This document shows positions 1 through 9,419 of a stretch of DNA of 64,000 nt, piece after piece. The notes under the pieces were generated by a model, which was not told the origin of the DNA, made no database searches, and was given only the letters and a program-made list of their open reading frames with translations. The position numbers and the translations under genes are program-made. The stretch's first letter is position 1; every line of letters starts with the position of its first letter. The DNA comes from an uncultured Paracoccaceae bacterium (lineage in GTDB: Bacteria > Pseudomonadota > Alphaproteobacteria > Rhodobacterales > Rhodobacteraceae), in contig CANMVA010000002.1 in NCBI GenBank assembly GCA_947501355.1, positions 310,001 through 374,000 of the forward strand, read 5' to 3'.

Positions 1-1974
1 CCATCCAAGCTCACCGGTATAGGCGACGCGGATGGCGCGAACGGGGCACATGCCCAGTTCGATATCGCGGCACGAGAGCCACGGGAACCGCTTGTTGGAG
101 AGCACTGTGGACGGGTCAGCGTCCTTAACGATTTCATTCAAAACGTCGCGTGACTTTGGGCCCGCGATCGCGAAGACGCCCCATTGGGTCGTGACGTTCT
201 GGATCTCGATATAGCCGAATTCCTTCGCCTTATCCTCAGCGGCCTTGCGCAGAAAATCGGCGTCGTAGTCTGTCCAAGCCCCTGCGGAGACGAGGTAATA
301 TTCATCTTCCGCCAGCCGCACGATGGTGTATTCGGTGCGCGTGGTGCCTTTGGCGGTCAGCGCATAGGTCAGGTTGATGCGGCCCACTTTGGGCAGCTTG
401 TTGCAGGTGAACCAATCCAGAAACGCCGTCGCGCCGGGGCCTTTGACGACATGTTTGGTAAATGCCGTGGCATCAATCAGACCGACGCCTTCTCGGATCG
501 CCTTGGCCTCGTCTACTGCATAGTGCCACCACGCACCGCGCCGGAACGAGCGTGCGTCATGGTCGAAATTATCCTCCGCATCAAGCGGACCGAAATAGTT
601 CGGGCGCTCGAACCCATTGACGCAGCCAAACTGAGCGCCCCGCGCTTTTTGGCGGTCATAAACAGGGGCCGTGCGCAGAGGACGGCAGGCGGGCCGTTCT
701 TCATCGGGGTGGTGTAGAATGTAGACGTGTTCGTAGGCTTCTTCGTTTTTGCGAGCGCTGTATTCGGTCGTCTGCCAGTCGCCGTATCGCTTGGGATCGA
801 GCGAGGCCATATCAATCTCGGCCTCGCCTTCGGTCATCAACTGCGCAAGGTAATGGCCCGCACCACCAGCGGCGGTGATGCCGAAGGAGAAGCCCTCGGC
901 CAGCCACATATTGCGCAGGCCGGGTGCGGGGCCGATCAGCGGGTTGCCGTCGGGCGTATAGCAGATCGGACCGTTGAAATCGTCTTTCAAACCAACATCT
1001 TCCGTGGTCGGAATGCGGTGGATCATCGACATGTATTCCTCTTCAATCCGTTCCAGATCGAGGGGGAAAAGGTCCGCGCGGAAACTGTCCGGCACCGCGT
1101 ATTCAAACCGCGCGGGGGCGTTGCGCTCATAAGGCCCAAGGATCCAGCCGCCGCGTTCCTCGCGCACATACCATTTGGCATCGGCATCGCGCAGAACGGG
1201 ATGTTCGGGGTTGGATTTGCGCCATTCGACGAGGGCGGGATCGGGCTCGGTCACGATGAACTGATGCTCAACCGGGATCGCCGGGATCTTGATGCCGAGC
1301 AGCTTGGCAGTGCGCTGCGCATGGTTGCCGGTGGCGGTCACCACATGCTCGGCGGTGATCACCGATTGCTCGTCAGAGGGGACGAGGTTGCCGCCCTTTT
1401 CGACCATCTTGGTGATCGTCACGCGCCATTCGTCGCCGGTCCATTCATACCTATCGACCTGCCATTTCCGTTCTATCGTGACGCCGTGCTGCCGCGCGCC
1501 CTTGGCCATCGCCATGGTGACATCGGCAGGGTTAATGTAGCCGTCGGTCGGATGGTAAATAGCACCTTTCAGGTCTTCGGTGCGCACAAGCGGATAGCGC
1601 TCTTTGATCTGAGCGGGCGAGAGCCATTCATAGGGCACATCGCATGTCTCCGCCGTCGACGCATAGAGCATATATTCGTCCATACGTTCGTCGGTCTGGG
1701 CCATACGCAGGTTGCCCACCACGTAGAAGCCCGCGTTCAGCCCCGTCTCTTCCTCCAGCGTTTTGTAGAACTTGATGGAGTAATCGTGGATATGGGTCGT
1801 CGCATAGCTCATGTTGAAGTAAGGCAGTAGCCCCGCCGCATGCCAGGTGGAGCCGGAGGTCAGCTCGTCCCGCTCAAGCAGCATCGTGTCCCACCCGGCT
1901 TTGCCAAGATGATAGGCAATCGAGGTGCCAACGGCACCGCCGCCGACGACCAGGGCTTTGACATGCGTTTTCAT
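1..1974 (-). CDS. FAD-dependent dimethylglycine/sarcosine dehydrogenase family protein with GcvT domain (3' end outside window)
   Basis: The frame is open from an ATG at 1974 to the window edge: 658 codons with no stop, so the C-terminus is missing. The N-terminus carries a DAO-type FAD-binding glycine motif (GGGAVG, about residues 11-16). From about residue 430 the sequence becomes a GcvT-like aminomethyltransferase (folate-binding) domain, ending at the edge in AYTGELGW, a GcvT signature. Family members oxidatively demethylate dimethylglycine, sarcosine or related methylamines and pass the C1 unit to tetrahydrofolate. The exact substrate cannot be read from sequence. GGAGAG lies just upstream of the ATG. 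Full-length relatives are about 800-850 residues, so roughly 150-200 are missing. Confidence 0.85.
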   Translation of the reverse strand, partial: MKTHVKALVVGGGAVGTSIAYHLGKAGWDTMLLERDELTSGSTWHAAGLLPYFNMSYATTHIHDYSIKFYKTLEEETGLNAGFYVVGNLRMAQTDERMDEYMLYASTAETCDVPYEWLSPAQIKERYPLVRTEDLKGAIYHPTDGYINPADVTMAMAKGARQHGVTIERKWQVDRYEWTGDEWRVTITKMVEKGGNLVPSDEQSVITAEHVVTATGNHAQRTAKLLGIKIPAIPVEHQFIVTEPDPALVEWRKSNPEHPVLRDADAKWYVREERGGWILGPYERNAPARFEYAVPDSFRADLFPLDLERIEEEYMSMIHRIPTTEDVGLKDDFNGPICYTPDGNPLIGPAPGLRNMWLAEGFSFGITAAGGAGHYLAQLMTEGEAEIDMASLDPKRYGDWQTTEYSARKNEEAYEHVYILHHPDEERPACRPLRTAPVYDRQKARGAQFGCVNGFERPNYFGPLDAEDNFDHDARSFRRGAWWHYAVDEAKAIREGVGLIDATAFTKHVVKGPGATAFLDWFTCNKLPKVGRINLTYALTAKGTTRTEYTIVRLAEDEYYLVSAGAWTDYDADFLRKAAEDKAKEFGYIEIQNVTTQWGVFAIAGPKSRDVLNEIVKDADPSTVLSNKRFPWLSCRDIELGMCPVRAIRVAYTGELGW

Positions 1975-2135
1975 GGGACTCTCCGGGCAATATGTTCGTC
2001 TTGTTTTACCCCCGGCGCGCGCGCAGGGGGATATTCACCCGACCTAATGCGGTGAAAATGCGACCTTGGCGCGCTTGGCAATGGCTTGGGCGGTGGCTAA
2101 ACCCGACAGCGAAGACGCAAAAAGGGTTACCCTTA

Positions 2136-2987
2136 ATGAAGACGAAAAATACCGTCGCCGAGACCCGCGCGCAGGTGGCGGCCTACCGAAAAGCCGGCGA
2201 AACCGTAGGGTTGGTCACAACGATGGGCGCGTTGCATGAGGGCCATCTGACGCTGATGCGCGCTGCAAGGGCGGCGCATGACCGCGTTGTGGCGACGATC
2301 TTCGTGAATCCGACGCAGTTCGGGCAGATGGCCGATCTGGCGACTTATCCTTCCGACGACAAGCGGGATCTGGAGATGCTTGGCGATGAGGGCGTCGATT
2401 GCGTTTTCCTGCCGAAAGCGCCCACGATCTACCCTGCCGGCGACGAGACGATTGTCGAGACGACGCGCATGGCGAATATGCTGCACGGCAAGGTGCGCCC
2501 GGGGCATTTTCGCGGTGTGACGACGGTGGTCGCGCGCCTGTTCAACATCGTGCAACCCGATGCGGCGTTCTTTGGCGAAAAGGATTACCAGCAGCTCCAG
2601 ATCATCAAGAAGATGGTGCGCGATCTGCATATGCCCTTGGTCATTCACGGCGTGCCGACTGTGCGGGAGGCGGACGGCCTTGCCATGTCATCGCGCAATG
2701 TGCGGCTGGGGCCTGAGGACCGTGCGGCGGCCCCGGTTTTGTATCATTCCCTGATGGCGGCCGAAAAGGCAGCGGCAGATGGCACCACTGTCGAGGAAAT
2801 GTGGTCTGTCATTGCCGACATGATCACCGCCGAGCAGCGCGCGACCCTCAAAGCCGTCGATATTGTCGAGGCGGAGAGCCTTGATCCCGTGTCCGGGCCG
2901 CTGAAAGGCCCGACCGCCATCATGATCTCTGCCGAATTTGGCGGGGTTCTTCTGATCGACCAACATGTCGTTACACCCGGAGACTGA
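2136..2987 (+). CDS. panC: Pantoate--beta-alanine ligase
   Basis: Condenses pantoate with beta-alanine using ATP, the last step of pantothenate synthesis. At 283 residues it has the usual PanC length when begun at the ATG at 2136. The open frame reaches further upstream, but that extension is not PanC-like. Seen: the nucleotidyltransferase HIGH-type motif (TTMGALHEGH, residues 28-37), FVNPTQF, FGEKDYQQL and MSSRN. It is followed after 3 nt by panB, so the two form a small pantothenate operon that feeds CoA synthesis (coaBC lies about 8 kb away). Confidence 0.95.
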   Translation: MKTKNTVAETRAQVAAYRKAGETVGLVTTMGALHEGHLTLMRAARAAHDRVVATIFVNPTQFGQMADLATYPSDDKRDLEMLGDEGVDCVFLPKAPTIYPAGDETIVETTRMANMLHGKVRPGHFRGVTTVVARLFNIVQPDAAFFGEKDYQQLQIIKKMVRDLHMPLVIHGVPTVREADGLAMSSRNVRLGPEDRAAAPVLYHSLMAAEKAAADGTTVEEMWSVIADMITAEQRATLKAVDIVEAESLDPVSGPLKGPTAIMISAEFGGVLLIDQHVVTPGD

Positions 2988-2990
2988 CCG

Positions 2991-3800
2991 ATGAGCACTC
3001 AAACCCCGATCCGCCGCAACACGGTCCCGCAGATCGCCGGGCGCAAAGGCGGGGAGCCGATCGTCTCGCTCACGTCCTATCACGCGCATACGGCGGCGAT
3101 TGTCGACAAATACGCGGATTTCATTCTGGTTGGCGACAGTCTGGGCATGGTGATGCACGGGATGGACAGCACGGTCGGTGTGTCGCTGGATATGATGATC
3201 ACCCATGGCAAAGCAGTGGTGCGCGGCACACAGAAGGCGCTGATCGTGGTGGATATGCCCTTTGGGACTTACGAGGAATCCCCCGCGATTGCGTTCCGTA
3301 ATGCAGCGAAGATCATGAAGGAAACCGGCTGCGGAGCGGTGAAGCTGGAAGGCGGCGCGCGCATGGCCGAAACGATCCGCTTTCTGACCGAGCGCGGCAT
3401 CCCGGTGATGGCGCATATCGGACTGACGCCTCAATCGAGCCATGTGATGGGTGGCTTCAAGACCCAAGGCCGCGATGAAGACAGCTGGCCTTTGCACGAG
3501 GCAGACGCACAGGCCGTGACCGAGGCTGGCGCGTTCGCGATTGTGCTGGAGGGCATGGTGGAGCCACTTGCCGCCAAGATCACCAAGCAGATCGCGATCC
3601 CGACAATTGGCATCGGCGCATCGGTCGAATGCGACGGCCAGATCCTCGTGCTGGAGGATATGCTGGGCCTGAACGCCTGGACCCCGAAATTCGTGAAGGT
3701 TTACGGCAATCTTGGCCCGCAGATCGAAGAAGCGGTCAGCCAATACGCCGACGAGGTCAAATCCCGCGCCTTCCCGACCGAGGATGAGACCTACTCCTGA
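2991..3800 (+). CDS. panB: 3-methyl-2-oxobutanoate hydroxymethyltransferase
   Basis: Transfers a hydroxymethyl group from methylene-tetrahydrofolate to 2-oxoisovalerate to give ketopantoate, the first committed step to pantothenate. 269 residues, normal for PanB. Seen: the metal-binding [11 protein letters not shown] segment (residues 47-57), the KLEGG motif near the middle, and the IPTIGIGAS segment toward the C-terminus. It starts 3 nt after the panC stop, so it is almost certainly co-transcribed and translationally coupled. Confidence 0.95.
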   Translation: MSTQTPIRRNTVPQIAGRKGGEPIVSLTSYHAHTAAIVDKYADFILVGDSLGMVMHGMDSTVGVSLDMMITHGKAVVRGTQKALIVVDMPFGTYEESPAIAFRNAAKIMKETGCGAVKLEGGARMAETIRFLTERGIPVMAHIGLTPQSSHVMGGFKTQGRDEDSWPLHEADAQAVTEAGAFAIVLEGMVEPLAAKITKQIAIPTIGIGASVECDGQILVLEDMLGLNAWTPKFVKVYGNLGPQIEEAVSQYADEVKSRAFPTEDETYS

Positions 3801-3893
3801 CGCGGAGAATTTCCGCCGAGGGGCTTTGCATCCGCTGAGACGAACTGTAAATGTTTCGTGACAGTTTTAAGACACGAAGCAACAGGCGGGCAG

Positions 3894-4580
3894 ATGTCCC
3901 TTCTAGATTTACAGACATGGACAGGCAAGCGCCTGATCCTGACAGTTCTCGTTTTGAACATCATTTTGCTGGCCATGGGCTTTGCAGAAGGCGATGTGTC
4001 CGAGCATTTCGGGGAGGACCGGCTTGGCACCAACCTTTCGGTTATCTTATTGGTTTTACTGGCAATTACAAACTTCCGGATCTACCGCTTCCGAATGGCA
4101 CATCTGATCTGGTTACTCATGGGTCTGGGTTTTCTGTTTCTGGCCTATGACGACCTTTTTAAGTTCCACGAAGGACTTGATAAGGACATCCACCGCACGC
4201 TCAATATGACGGAAACGTCGCTGACCGACCGTCTTGATGACTTTATCATCGGGATTTACGGGCTGATCGGCATCGCAGCCCTATTCATCTTCCGGGCCGA
4301 GATTTCGCGCTACCGCATCCTTTTGCCGTATCTCTTCGTCGGTTTCGCGGTTTTTGGCGCATCCGTCGTACTTGATATCGCAACGAATGATAGCGCGATC
4401 CTGCGGTGGCTGGGTATTCCAGCGGATATCCGGCCTGCGCTCAAGAACGGACTCGCCACGTTTGAAGAGGTCTGCAAACTCATGGCAGAAGCGATCTTCC
4501 TTGCCGGGTTCTTTCACGTGCTGCGCCGGGTGCGATCTGAACAAGGTATTGATCAAGCCAAAAGTGGTGTGACGGCCTAA
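3894..4580 (+). CDS. Polytopic membrane protein of unknown function
   Basis: 228 residues from the ATG at 3894. An in-frame GTG at 3858 would add 12 residues but has no ribosome-binding site, whereas AGGCGG precedes 3894. Five or six hydrophobic segments are visible, for example around residues 17-30, 47-56, 69-81, 118-130, 141-155 and 194-206. An acidic/aromatic loop (AYDDLFKFHEGLDKDIH) follows the third. I do not recognise a family. The gene stands alone between panB and a convergent GNAT gene. Confidence 0.7.
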   Translation: MSLLDLQTWTGKRLILTVLVLNIILLAMGFAEGDVSEHFGEDRLGTNLSVILLVLLAITNFRIYRFRMAHLIWLLMGLGFLFLAYDDLFKFHEGLDKDIHRTLNMTETSLTDRLDDFIIGIYGLIGIAALFIFRAEISRYRILLPYLFVGFAVFGASVVLDIATNDSAILRWLGIPADIRPALKNGLATFEEVCKLMAEAIFLAGFFHVLRRVRSEQGIDQAKSGVTA

Positions 4581-4592
4581 AGCGCAGGCTAC

Positions 4593-5018
4593 CTATTCGT
4601 CGAGACGCTTCTCCAGATAATAAAACGCCTGCGCGCCATTGTAGTCGGGCAGCGTTCCAAAGACGCGAAAGCCCAGCTTCTCATATAGCTGGCGGGCGGC
4701 CTCGCTTCGAGTTTCGAGATGGAGGCGTATACAGTCACGCTCAATCGCGTGGGCCTCAGCACGCTCAAGCAGCTGGCGACCAAGACCTTTGCCTCGATAG
4801 GCGTCGTCCACCCAAAGCTCAGCGACATGAGCGCTGCGGAACGCAATATCCCCTTTGCATCCCCCGATCACCGCGCCAGAGGCGTCTTCGATCACCAGAA
4901 GAAACGTCTCCATCTCGGACGCGCGCAAGGTTTGACCGGCTCTTGCCAGCCCGTCATGAAGCGCTTTGGCTTTCGCCTCATCCACCGGAACATGGAGCGT
5001 AATATCGACGTCTGACAC
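4593..5018 (-). CDS. GNAT family N-acetyltransferase
   Basis: 141 residues beginning at a GTG (5018); no better in-frame ATG exists. The acetyl-CoA pyrophosphate loop of the GNAT fold is visible (DDAYRGKGLGRQLLERAE, about residues 76-93), followed by the terminal beta-strand LYEKLGFRVFGTLPDY. The substrate is not predictable. It is convergent with the upstream membrane-protein gene and 14 nt downstream of the dehydrogenase gene on the same strand. Confidence 0.8.
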   Translation of the reverse strand: MSDVDITLHVPVDEAKAKALHDGLARAGQTLRASEMETFLLVIEDASGAVIGGCKGDIAFRSAHVAELWVDDAYRGKGLGRQLLERAEAHAIERDCIRLHLETRSEAARQLYEKLGFRVFGTLPDYNGAQAFYYLEKRLDE

Positions 5019-5032
5019 AGATTGCGCCTGGA

Positions 5033-6019
5033 TCAGAGCATCGCGGGGACGACTTGATCCGGTGGGCGGTGACCATCATCGAAGGTCTTGATATTGATCA
5101 AGACTTTCTCGCCCATCTCCATCCGGCCTTCTTGCGTGGCCGAGCCCATATGGGGCAGCAAAACGACATTGCCCAGCTCGCGCAGGCGGGGGTTCACGTC
5201 GATGCCATGCTCGTAAACATCCAGGCCCGCGCCAGCGATTTCGCCTGCGCGCAGCATGCGGGTCAGGGCGTTCTCGTCGATCACTTCGCCGCGTGAGGTG
5301 TTCACGATCACAGCAGACGGCTTCATCAGCTTGAGCCGCCGCGCATTCATCAGATGGAAGGTCGATGGGGTGTGCGGGCAGTTGACCGACAAGATATCCA
5401 TTCGGCTGACCATCTGATCGAGGCTCTCCCAATAGGTCGTCTCCAGCTCAGTCTCGATCTCAGGACGCAGGCGTTTGCGGTTATGGTAATGGATCTGCAT
5501 CCCGAACGCCTTGGCGCGCCGCGCCACGGCCTGACCGATGCGTCCCATCCCCAGAATGCCCAGACGACGGCCGCCGACGCGACCACCCAGCAAAGCTGTC
5601 GGTGCCCAACCCGTCCAACGTCCGGTCTGCATCATCGCGAGACCTTCGGGAATACGCCGGGTCACGCTGAGGATCAGCGCCATCGTCATATCGGCGGTAT
5701 CCTCCGTCACAACCCCGGGCGTGTTGGAAACAAGGATGCCCCGCTGCCGCGCGGTCGAGACGTCGATATGATCGACCCCTGCCCCGTAATTCGCAATCAG
5801 GCGCAGTCGTTCGCCTGCACCCGCCAGCATCGCGGCATCAATCGTATCGGTCACCGTCGGGACCAGCACATCCGCACGCTTCATGGCTTCGGCCAGTTCT
5901 GCCTTTGTCATCGGCGTATCATCACCGCGCAATTCGACATCAAACAGCTCTTTCATCCGTGTCTCGACGGCTTCCGGCAACCGTCGCGTCACGACAACAC
6001 TCAGCCTTTTGGTCGGCAT
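5033..6019 (-). CDS. D-isomer-specific 2-hydroxyacid dehydrogenase (glyoxylate/hydroxypyruvate reductase-like)
   Basis: 328 residues with a strong GGAGGAG ribosome-binding site. Rossmann motif GILGMGRIGQAVARRAKAFG near residues 154-173, followed by a basic HNRKR stretch where the second beta-strand ends, which suggests NADPH preference. Catalytic residues of the family are present: Arg in VNTSRGEVIDE, Glu in GLDVYEHG and His in LLPHMGSAT. Members reduce glyoxylate, hydroxypyruvate or other 2-oxoacids. Glyoxylate would make sense in an organism with the ethylmalonyl-CoA pathway, but substrate assignment is inference. Confidence 0.85.
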   Translation of the reverse strand: MPTKRLSVVVTRRLPEAVETRMKELFDVELRGDDTPMTKAELAEAMKRADVLVPTVTDTIDAAMLAGAGERLRLIANYGAGVDHIDVSTARQRGILVSNTPGVVTEDTADMTMALILSVTRRIPEGLAMMQTGRWTGWAPTALLGGRVGGRRLGILGMGRIGQAVARRAKAFGMQIHYHNRKRLRPEIETELETTYWESLDQMVSRMDILSVNCPHTPSTFHLMNARRLKLMKPSAVIVNTSRGEVIDENALTRMLRAGEIAGAGLDVYEHGIDVNPRLRELGNVVLLPHMGSATQEGRMEMGEKVLINIKTFDDGHRPPDQVVPAML

Positions 6020-6104
6020 AGAGCTCCTCCTGATGCTTCCCTTACGTCTTTGTTGGTGTCAAAGTGGCAGCATTAAACACGGGCCACAAGAGCGCGTGAG
6101 AAAA

Positions 6105-6623
6105 ATGGGCAAACGAGCGGTTGGTATGAAAATACTGGGAAAATGTGTGGCATTCGCTGTGCTGTGCGTGATCGGCGCGCAGGCTGTCGCGTCCGAGCGC
6201 GGGCCTGTCACGAACCTGCCGATCCCGCGCTACGTGTCCCTGAAAGCCTCGGAAGGGAACGTGCGGCGCGGGCCGTCGCTGACCCATCGGATCGACTGGG
6301 TCTTCAAGCATCGCGATATGCCTTTGCGCATCACTGCAGAGCATGGCCATTGGCGGCGCGTGCAAGATCGTGACGGTGCTGGCGGCTGGGTGCATTATTC
6401 GCTTCTTTCCGGCACGCGGACCGTGATCGTGGATCAGGACTTGCTGCAAATCCGCAGCAAGCCGGAGCCGGAAGCGTCAGTGGTCGCTCAACTGGAGTTG
6501 GGCGTCGTGGCCCGATTGGGGCCATGCAACGAGACCTGGTGCCGCGTGACCGCGGGCGGACATCGCGGCTGGGCAGATAAATCCAAGCTCTGGGGCGTGG
6601 CGCAGGACGAGCTGCGCGACTAG
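6105..6623 (+). CDS. Secreted protein with bacterial SH3-like domains
   Basis: 172 residues from ATG 6105; ATG 6126 is an alternative giving a shorter signal peptide. A signal peptide is clear (ILGKCVAFAVLCVIGAQAVAS). The rest shows two SH3b-like repeats: VSLKASEGNVRRGPSLTHRIDWVF and, later, LLQIRSKPEPEASVVAQLELG, each followed by a WRRVQ- or WCRV-type strand and GW. Such proteins are periplasmic and often contact the cell wall. The 3' end overlaps the convergent methyltransferase gene by 4 nt. Confidence 0.8.
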   Translation: MGKRAVGMKILGKCVAFAVLCVIGAQAVASERGPVTNLPIPRYVSLKASEGNVRRGPSLTHRIDWVFKHRDMPLRITAEHGHWRRVQDRDGAGGWVHYSLLSGTRTVIVDQDLLQIRSKPEPEASVVAQLELGVVARLGPCNETWCRVTAGGHRGWADKSKLWGVAQDELRD

Positions 6624-7324
6624 GGCTTGCGGGCCGTGCCCATGTAAATAATCGCGGTGCCCGGCAACCGCCCGAAGGTGAAATCGAGCCGTTTATTGAT
6701 GCCGCGCGGGCCAAGACCCGTGAGCGCGCCTAAGTCGAAACCAGCCTCAGTCAGGGCCGCTTTCAATTCCGAAGGTTTGATGAACATCTCCGGATCATGA
6801 GTGCCCTTTGGCAGCAGGCCCAGCACGTTCTCGGCCATGGTGATCACCGCGAGCCGAGCAATCGGGTTGCGGTTGATTGTATCAAACAGGAAGATCCCGC
6901 CGGGTGTCAGAACGCGGGCGGTCTCGTGCAAGACCTTTTGCAGGTTGCTGACATGTTCCAGCACATCGACACAGACCACCGCGTCAAAGCTGGCGTCCTC
7001 GTAAGGCAGCGCTTCGCCGACGCCGACATCATAGCGGATATTGTGGCCTGATTGTTGCGCATGCGCTTGAGCAGCCGCAATCGCTTCGCCTGCGGGATCA
7101 ATGCCCCTCACGTTCGCGCCGCGCTCGGCCAAAGCCTCGGCCATGAAGCCCCCCGCGCAGCCCAGATCGAGCACGGATTTTCCCTGCCAGTCTATGAACT
7201 TATCGAAATAGGACAGGCGCCCCGGCACCATGTTCTTGAGGGTGCGCACCCAGCGGATTTCGTCGGACCACCAGTCAGTGGCCACAGTGTCATAGATCGT
7301 CAAATCGTTGCGTTGCATATTCAT
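6620..7324 (-). CDS. ubiG: UbiG-type class I SAM-dependent methyltransferase
   Basis: 234 residues. SAM motif I VLDLGCAGG at residues 51-59, motif II around VCVDVLEHV, and post-motif LTPGGIFLFDTINRNP. The segment LLPKGTHDPEMFIKPSEL closely matches UbiG, the O-methyltransferase that acts twice in ubiquinone synthesis. A paralogous UbiG-like methyltransferase cannot be excluded, so the symbol is tentative. The first two Met codons (7324, 7318) both fit. No strong Shine-Dalgarno is visible. Confidence 0.7.
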   Translation of the reverse strand: MNMQRNDLTIYDTVATDWWSDEIRWVRTLKNMVPGRLSYFDKFIDWQGKSVLDLGCAGGFMAEALAERGANVRGIDPAGEAIAAAQAHAQQSGHNIRYDVGVGEALPYEDASFDAVVCVDVLEHVSNLQKVLHETARVLTPGGIFLFDTINRNPIARLAVITMAENVLGLLPKGTHDPEMFIKPSELKAALTEAGFDLGALTGLGPRGINKRLDFTFGRLPGTAIIYMGTARKP

Positions 7325-7342
7325 GGGTTGGGACGTAGCGGC

Positions 7343-9370
7343 CTAGGCCGCCGTGTCGAGGCCACGCCCTTTCAGCAACGCATCGACACCGGGCAAGCGG
7401 CCCCGGAACGCCGTATAAAGCGCTTCGGGGTCTTGCGAGCCGCCAGTCGACAGGATCGTCTCTTCCAGCTTTTTCGCCATGGCGGGATCGAAGGGGCCAT
7501 CCGCCTCTTCGAACGCGGCGAAGGCGTCGGCATCCATCACTTCGGACCACATGTAGCTGTAGTAGGCGCTGGCATAGCGACCACCTGAGAAGACATGCGC
7601 GAAATGCGGGGTCGCGTGGCGCATGCGGATCGCCGGCGGCATGCCGATGCTGTCCAGCACCTCTGCCTGCTTGGCCATCGTGTCTTGCGGGGCGGGGCCG
7701 TCGTGAAACTCCAGGTCCACGAGGGCGGAGGCCACATATTCGACGGTCTGAAAGCCCATGTCATAATTGGCAGCTTTCAGAAGACGCTCCAACATGTCGC
7801 GCGGCATCGGTTCGCCGGTTTCCGCATGCGTGGCAAACTGAGCCAGAACCTCTGGCACTTCGAGCCAATGCTCATAAAGCTGGCTGGGCAATTCTACGAA
7901 ATCGCGCGGGACGGAGGTGCCGCTGACCATCTCATAGGTCACATCGCTGAGCATCTGATGCAGGGCGTGGCCGAACTCGTGGAATAGCGTGCGCGCATCA
8001 TCATAGGACAGCAGAGCGGGCTGATCTTGCGGTGGTTTCGCAAAATTACACACATTCACGACAATTGGGCGGATGTTGCCTTCAAGCCGTTGCTGCGCTC
8101 GCATGGCAGAGCACCACGCGCCTGAGCGCTTACCACCCCGTGCGAAGTAATCGCCGACGAAAATCGCGATATGCTCGCCATTACGAGTGACCTCCCACGC
8201 GCGGCACTCATCGTTGTAAAGCGGGACATCAACCTCTGCAAACTCAAGCCCGAAAAGGCGCGAAGCACAATCGAATGTCGCCTCGATCATACGGTCGAGC
8301 TGCAGGTAAGGCTTCAGCACGGCCTCATCCAGATCGTGATCCTGCTTCCTGCGCTGTTCGGAATAATAGCGCCAGTCCCACGGCTCCAGATCGCCGTTCA
8401 CGCCGTCACTTTGCATCATCTGTTTAAGCACCCAGGCATCCGCGTCGGCCTGTGCCTTGGCTGGCTTCCAGACATTCATCAGCAACTCGCGGACTTTGTC
8501 GGGGGTCTTCGCCATCTCGGTCTCAAGGCGGTAAGTCGCGTAATTCTCATAGCCCAGAAGCTGGGCTTGCTCGTGGCGCAGCTCCAGCATCTGACGGGTT
8601 AGATCGCGGTTGTCGGTTTCGCCACCCATGGCCCCGCGGGAGGTCCAGGCCTCATAAACCTTCTCCCGCAGATCGCGACGGGAGGAGAATTGCAGAAACG
8701 GCACAATCAGAGAGCGGGATAGGGTAATGACATGCCCTTCGACGCTTTTTTCCTCACCCGCTGACTTGGCCGCGGCGCGCAGGAAATCGGGCAGACCGTC
8801 CAGATCGCTCATCTCAAGCTCCATGAACCAGTTGCGTTCATCCGCCAGAAGGTTCTGCGAGAACTGCGTGCCAAGCTGGGAGAGCTGCGTGTTGATCTCT
8901 TTCAGGCGGTCGCGGTCAGCCCCTTGGAGCGCCGCACCTGCACGCACGAAATTGCGGTGCTTGAGGTAAAGTACGCGCGCCTGTTCGTCGGTCAGACCAA
9001 GGCTGTCCTTGCTTTCCCAAAGCGCGTTGATCCGGTCGAAAAGAGCAACATTCAGCGTCACATCAGTGGAGAACGCAGCCAGCTGGGGCGAGAATGTCCG
9101 CATCAGCCCTTCGCGCGTCTCATTACTGTCGACACCCGCGATCGTATAGAAGACCGTCAGAACCTGATCGAGTTTTTTGCCCGCCTTTTCAAGAGCTTCA
9201 ATCGTGTTCGCAAATGTCGGCGTCTCGGCCTGATCTGCAATTGCGTCAATCTCGTCCCGTGCTTGGGCAAGCGCCTCATCGAAGGCAGGCTCAAAATGCG
9301 AGTCCTCAACCTCTGGGAAAGGGGGCATTTGAAACGGGGTGGTCCAGTCGGCGAGCAGCGGGTTGGTCAT
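7343..9370 (-). CDS. M3 family oligopeptidase / peptidyl-dipeptidase
   Basis: 675 residues starting at ATG 9370, which has AAAGGAG upstream. The longer open frame to 9433 adds 21 unrelated residues. The zinc metallopeptidase motif HEFGH lies at residues 464-468, with the expected downstream Glu in the FVELPSQLYEHW segment, typical of the M3 (thimet/Dcp/PrlC) family. No signal peptide is evident, so it is likely cytosolic and degrades short peptides. It reads away from the MoeB-like gene upstream, with about 50 nt between the two. Confidence 0.9.
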   Translation of the reverse strand: MTNPLLADWTTPFQMPPFPEVEDSHFEPAFDEALAQARDEIDAIADQAETPTFANTIEALEKAGKKLDQVLTVFYTIAGVDSNETREGLMRTFSPQLAAFSTDVTLNVALFDRINALWESKDSLGLTDEQARVLYLKHRNFVRAGAALQGADRDRLKEINTQLSQLGTQFSQNLLADERNWFMELEMSDLDGLPDFLRAAAKSAGEEKSVEGHVITLSRSLIVPFLQFSSRRDLREKVYEAWTSRGAMGGETDNRDLTRQMLELRHEQAQLLGYENYATYRLETEMAKTPDKVRELLMNVWKPAKAQADADAWVLKQMMQSDGVNGDLEPWDWRYYSEQRRKQDHDLDEAVLKPYLQLDRMIEATFDCASRLFGLEFAEVDVPLYNDECRAWEVTRNGEHIAIFVGDYFARGGKRSGAWCSAMRAQQRLEGNIRPIVVNVCNFAKPPQDQPALLSYDDARTLFHEFGHALHQMLSDVTYEMVSGTSVPRDFVELPSQLYEHWLEVPEVLAQFATHAETGEPMPRDMLERLLKAANYDMGFQTVEYVASALVDLEFHDGPAPQDTMAKQAEVLDSIGMPPAIRMRHATPHFAHVFSGGRYASAYYSYMWSEVMDADAFAAFEEADGPFDPAMAKKLEETILSTGGSQDPEALYTAFRGRLPGVDALLKGRGLDTAA

Positions 9371-9419
9371 GGGCGTCTCCTTTGTCAAATAGGTAGGCGT
9401 GCCATGGGGGCTTGTCCAT

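Noticed and set aside
727-1830. Long plus-strand open frame opposite the FAD/GcvT dehydrogenase.
   Set aside because: The minus strand reads as a clear FAD-dependent dehydrogenase over the whole stretch; the plus-strand product shows no recognisable domain.
5088-5101. Perfect FNR-type box TTGAT-N4-ATCAA.
   Set aside because: It lies inside the 3' coding part of the 2-hydroxyacid dehydrogenase (codons for INIK), with no promoter or gene start nearby. Most likely chance.
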